From Allorhizocola rhizosphaerae (lineage in GTDB: Bacteria > Actinomycetota > Actinomycetes > Mycobacteriales > Micromonosporaceae): DNA of 60,110 bases. The notes below the pieces were generated by a model. That model was not told the origin of the DNA. It saw nothing but the letters and a program-made list of their open reading frames with translations, and ran no database searches. The stretch is from the NCBI RefSeq assembly GCF_003426775.1, contig NZ_QJUG01000015.1, positions 1-60,110 of the forward strand, given 5' to 3'. The position numbers and the translations under genes are program-made. Below, piece by piece: positions 59,042-60,110 of this stretch (position 1 is the stretch's first letter; every line of letters starts with the position of its first letter).

Positions 59042-59887
59042 ATGTCCACGTTCGACACCGATGCCTCCGTCCGGATCATGACCGGATACTTCGACGACTT
59101 CGCCGCACAAGAGATGGACCGGCTCGCCAAGGACGTCGTCGGCAGGGTGTCATATGAGCTTCACCGACGACTGCTGCTGCGCCACATCAAAAAAGGCGAT
59201 CGAGTCCTGGAGATCGGCGCTGGCCCGGGACGATTCACGACGGTAATGGCGCACGCAGGGGCGCGTATCACCGTCGCCGACATCTCACCCGTGCAACTTG
59301 ACCTCAACAGGCAGACCATGCACGACATCGGGTGCGCCGACGCGATCACCGAGTGGACATTGTGTGACGTGCGGGATGTGACCCGATGGCGGCGCGGCGA
59401 CTTCGACGCGGTCGTGGCCTTCGGTGGCCCCATCTCCTACGCGTTCGATGATGCCCAGCGTGCCACCGCCGGACTGCTCCGGCTGCTGGAGCCGGGCGCG
59501 ATCGTGCTGGCCTCCGTCATGAGCCTGCTCGGATCATTTCGGATCTACGCACCGAGCCTGCTGCGGCTGTACGCCGAAGGCAGCATCTCCATCGACGACA
59601 TCGAGACCGTTTGGCGCACAGGCGATACCAGACACCAGCCCGGCCAGGTTCACGTCTGTAAACTGTTCCGTGCCCACGAAGCCGCCGCGATGTTCGAAGC
59701 TGCCGGTGCCACCGTGTCAGAAATCCTGGCCAGCGGCTGGTCAGTGCACCATCCCGCAGAAGCATTTGCCGCTATTGAAGCCGACCCGCATGCATGGCAA
59801 CGTTTTATCGACATTGAAGAGGAGTCATGCCGCACGCCGGGAGCTCTGGACGGCGGGACACACATACTGCTCTGCGCTACCGTGTGA
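59042..59887 (+). CDS. Class I SAM-dependent methyltransferase
   Basis: This 281-residue protein has SAM motif I RVLEIGAGPGRFTTVMAHAG (about 54-73), motif II ITVADISPVQ, and DVRDVTRW followed by DAVVAFGGPISYAFDD. It resembles methyltransferases acting on small molecules. It lies after the frameshifted Nudix gene on the same strand and may be the last member of the accessory island. The substrate is unknown. Confidence 0.82.
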   Translation: MSTFDTDASVRIMTGYFDDFAAQEMDRLAKDVVGRVSYELHRRLLLRHIKKGDRVLEIGAGPGRFTTVMAHAGARITVADISPVQLDLNRQTMHDIGCADAITEWTLCDVRDVTRWRRGDFDAVVAFGGPISYAFDDAQRATAGLLRLLEPGAIVLASVMSLLGSFRIYAPSLLRLYAEGSISIDDIETVWRTGDTRHQPGQVHVCKLFRAHEAAAMFEAAGATVSEILASGWSVHHPAEAFAAIEADPHAWQRFIDIEEESCRTPGALDGGTHILLCATV

Positions 59888-59968
59888 CCCCGCCTCAGCG
59901 AGGACATCACCGAATAGCCCAGACGTCGAGAATGCTGCTGCCCGGTAAGTACCGTCCCAGTGCCTCGA

Positions 59969-60110
59969 GGGTCTGTTTCAGTAACGGTGTTTCCGGCGGA
60001 TCTTCAGTAGTTCTCGGCGGCCGGGAACCGGTCACCGAACGTGATGGCGAAAGCGTTGAGGACTGGCTTCCAACGCACCGCCCATCGGGTCTTGCCGGTA
60101 CCGGTCGGAT
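59969..60110 (-). mobile_element. Right end of an IS256-family insertion sequence (partial, second copy)
   Basis: It is identical to 1-142 in reverse complement, with the terminal GGGTCTGTTTCAGTAACG facing the window. The body of the element lies beyond position 60110. The adjacent 8 bases (TGCCTCGA) differ from those at the other end (CTCTCTCT), so the two copies are separate insertions. Confidence 0.85.
60004..60108 (-). CDS. IS256-family transposase, C-terminal end only
   Basis: It encodes the same 34 C-terminal residues as 3-107, on the minus strand. The remainder of the gene lies outside the window. Confidence 0.8.
   Translation of the reverse strand, partial: PTGTGKTRWAVRWKPVLNAFAITFGDRFPAAENY

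Noticed and set aside
1-60110. Composite transposon made by two IS copies
   Set aside because: The interval is 60 kb of mixed chromosomal genes including a tRNA, and flanking target duplications cannot be seen. A contig broken at repeated IS copies is simpler.

Overview
The window is 60 kb of high-GC DNA that reads as an actinomycete chromosome. Codon third positions are mostly G or C, GTG starts are common, and the families present (SARP, ECF sigma factor with a CU044_5270-type partner, XRE regulators with long helical-repeat tails, LVIVD and DUF305 proteins) are typical of Pseudonocardiales or Streptomyces relatives. The genus is not settled. Both ends carry the same 142 bp in inverted orientation: the right end of an IS256-family element with the last codons of its transposase. 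The window therefore probably lies between two IS copies, and its limits may be assembly breaks rather than biological borders.

Layout. 1-2 kb: IS end, an HTH protein with a 45-bp tandem repeat, and a decayed transporter. 2-5.6 kb: a divergent DUF305/LVIVD pair, then a MarR regulator and GTP cyclohydrolase II sharing TTGA-N4-TCAA palindromes. 5.6-11.7 kb: general metabolism (two methyltransferases, an oxidoreductase, GNAT, a Zn-peptidase, a WYL regulator and its divergent NmrA-like gene). 11.7-14.5 kb: a compact RiPP operon with a promoter, a 45-codon peptide gene, a B12-type radical SAM enzyme and an accessory gene. 14.7-25 kb: ArsR/SRPBCC-VOC, MarR/NmrA, a universal stress protein, a secreted peptidase and an amine-oxidase/cNMP-binding fusion, then small and decaying genes. 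A 40-50 bp perfect or near-perfect hairpin recurs between genes in the first 25 kb.

25.5-37 kb: a LacI regulator and a secreted fascin-like/endonuclease protein, then a biosynthetic cluster. It holds a SARP activator, PhzF, a free-standing adenylation domain, a carrier protein, an ectoine-synthase homologue, an acyl-CoA-dehydrogenase-like enzyme, a transglutaminase-like protein, a TrpB2-like PLP enzyme, a LysE exporter and an Asp/Glu-racemase-family protein. Three heptamer repeats with an 11-bp period lie 8 bp from a possible -10 box in front of the adenylation gene, the classic layout of a SARP-controlled promoter. I read it as a pathway to a small modified amino acid.

37-47 kb: a membrane-protein pair, an aldo/keto reductase, a type III restriction fragment, a broken subtilase, an ECF sigma locus, and tRNA-Lys(CTT) with a coiled-coil gene remnant beside it. 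47-60 kb: an accessory island. It has a Nudix hydrolase, a DUF218 protein, two XRE/helical-repeat regulators and TrmO, then a run of tightly overlapping genes: four small proteins, an adenylate-kinase-like protein, a SPASM radical SAM enzyme, a Nudix hydrolase, a PfkB-fold protein lacking its catalytic Asp, and a cupin-like protein. A frameshifted Nudix gene and a methyltransferase follow. I do not recognise this last system; with the RiPP operon and the SARP cluster it is the most likely source of undescribed biology here.
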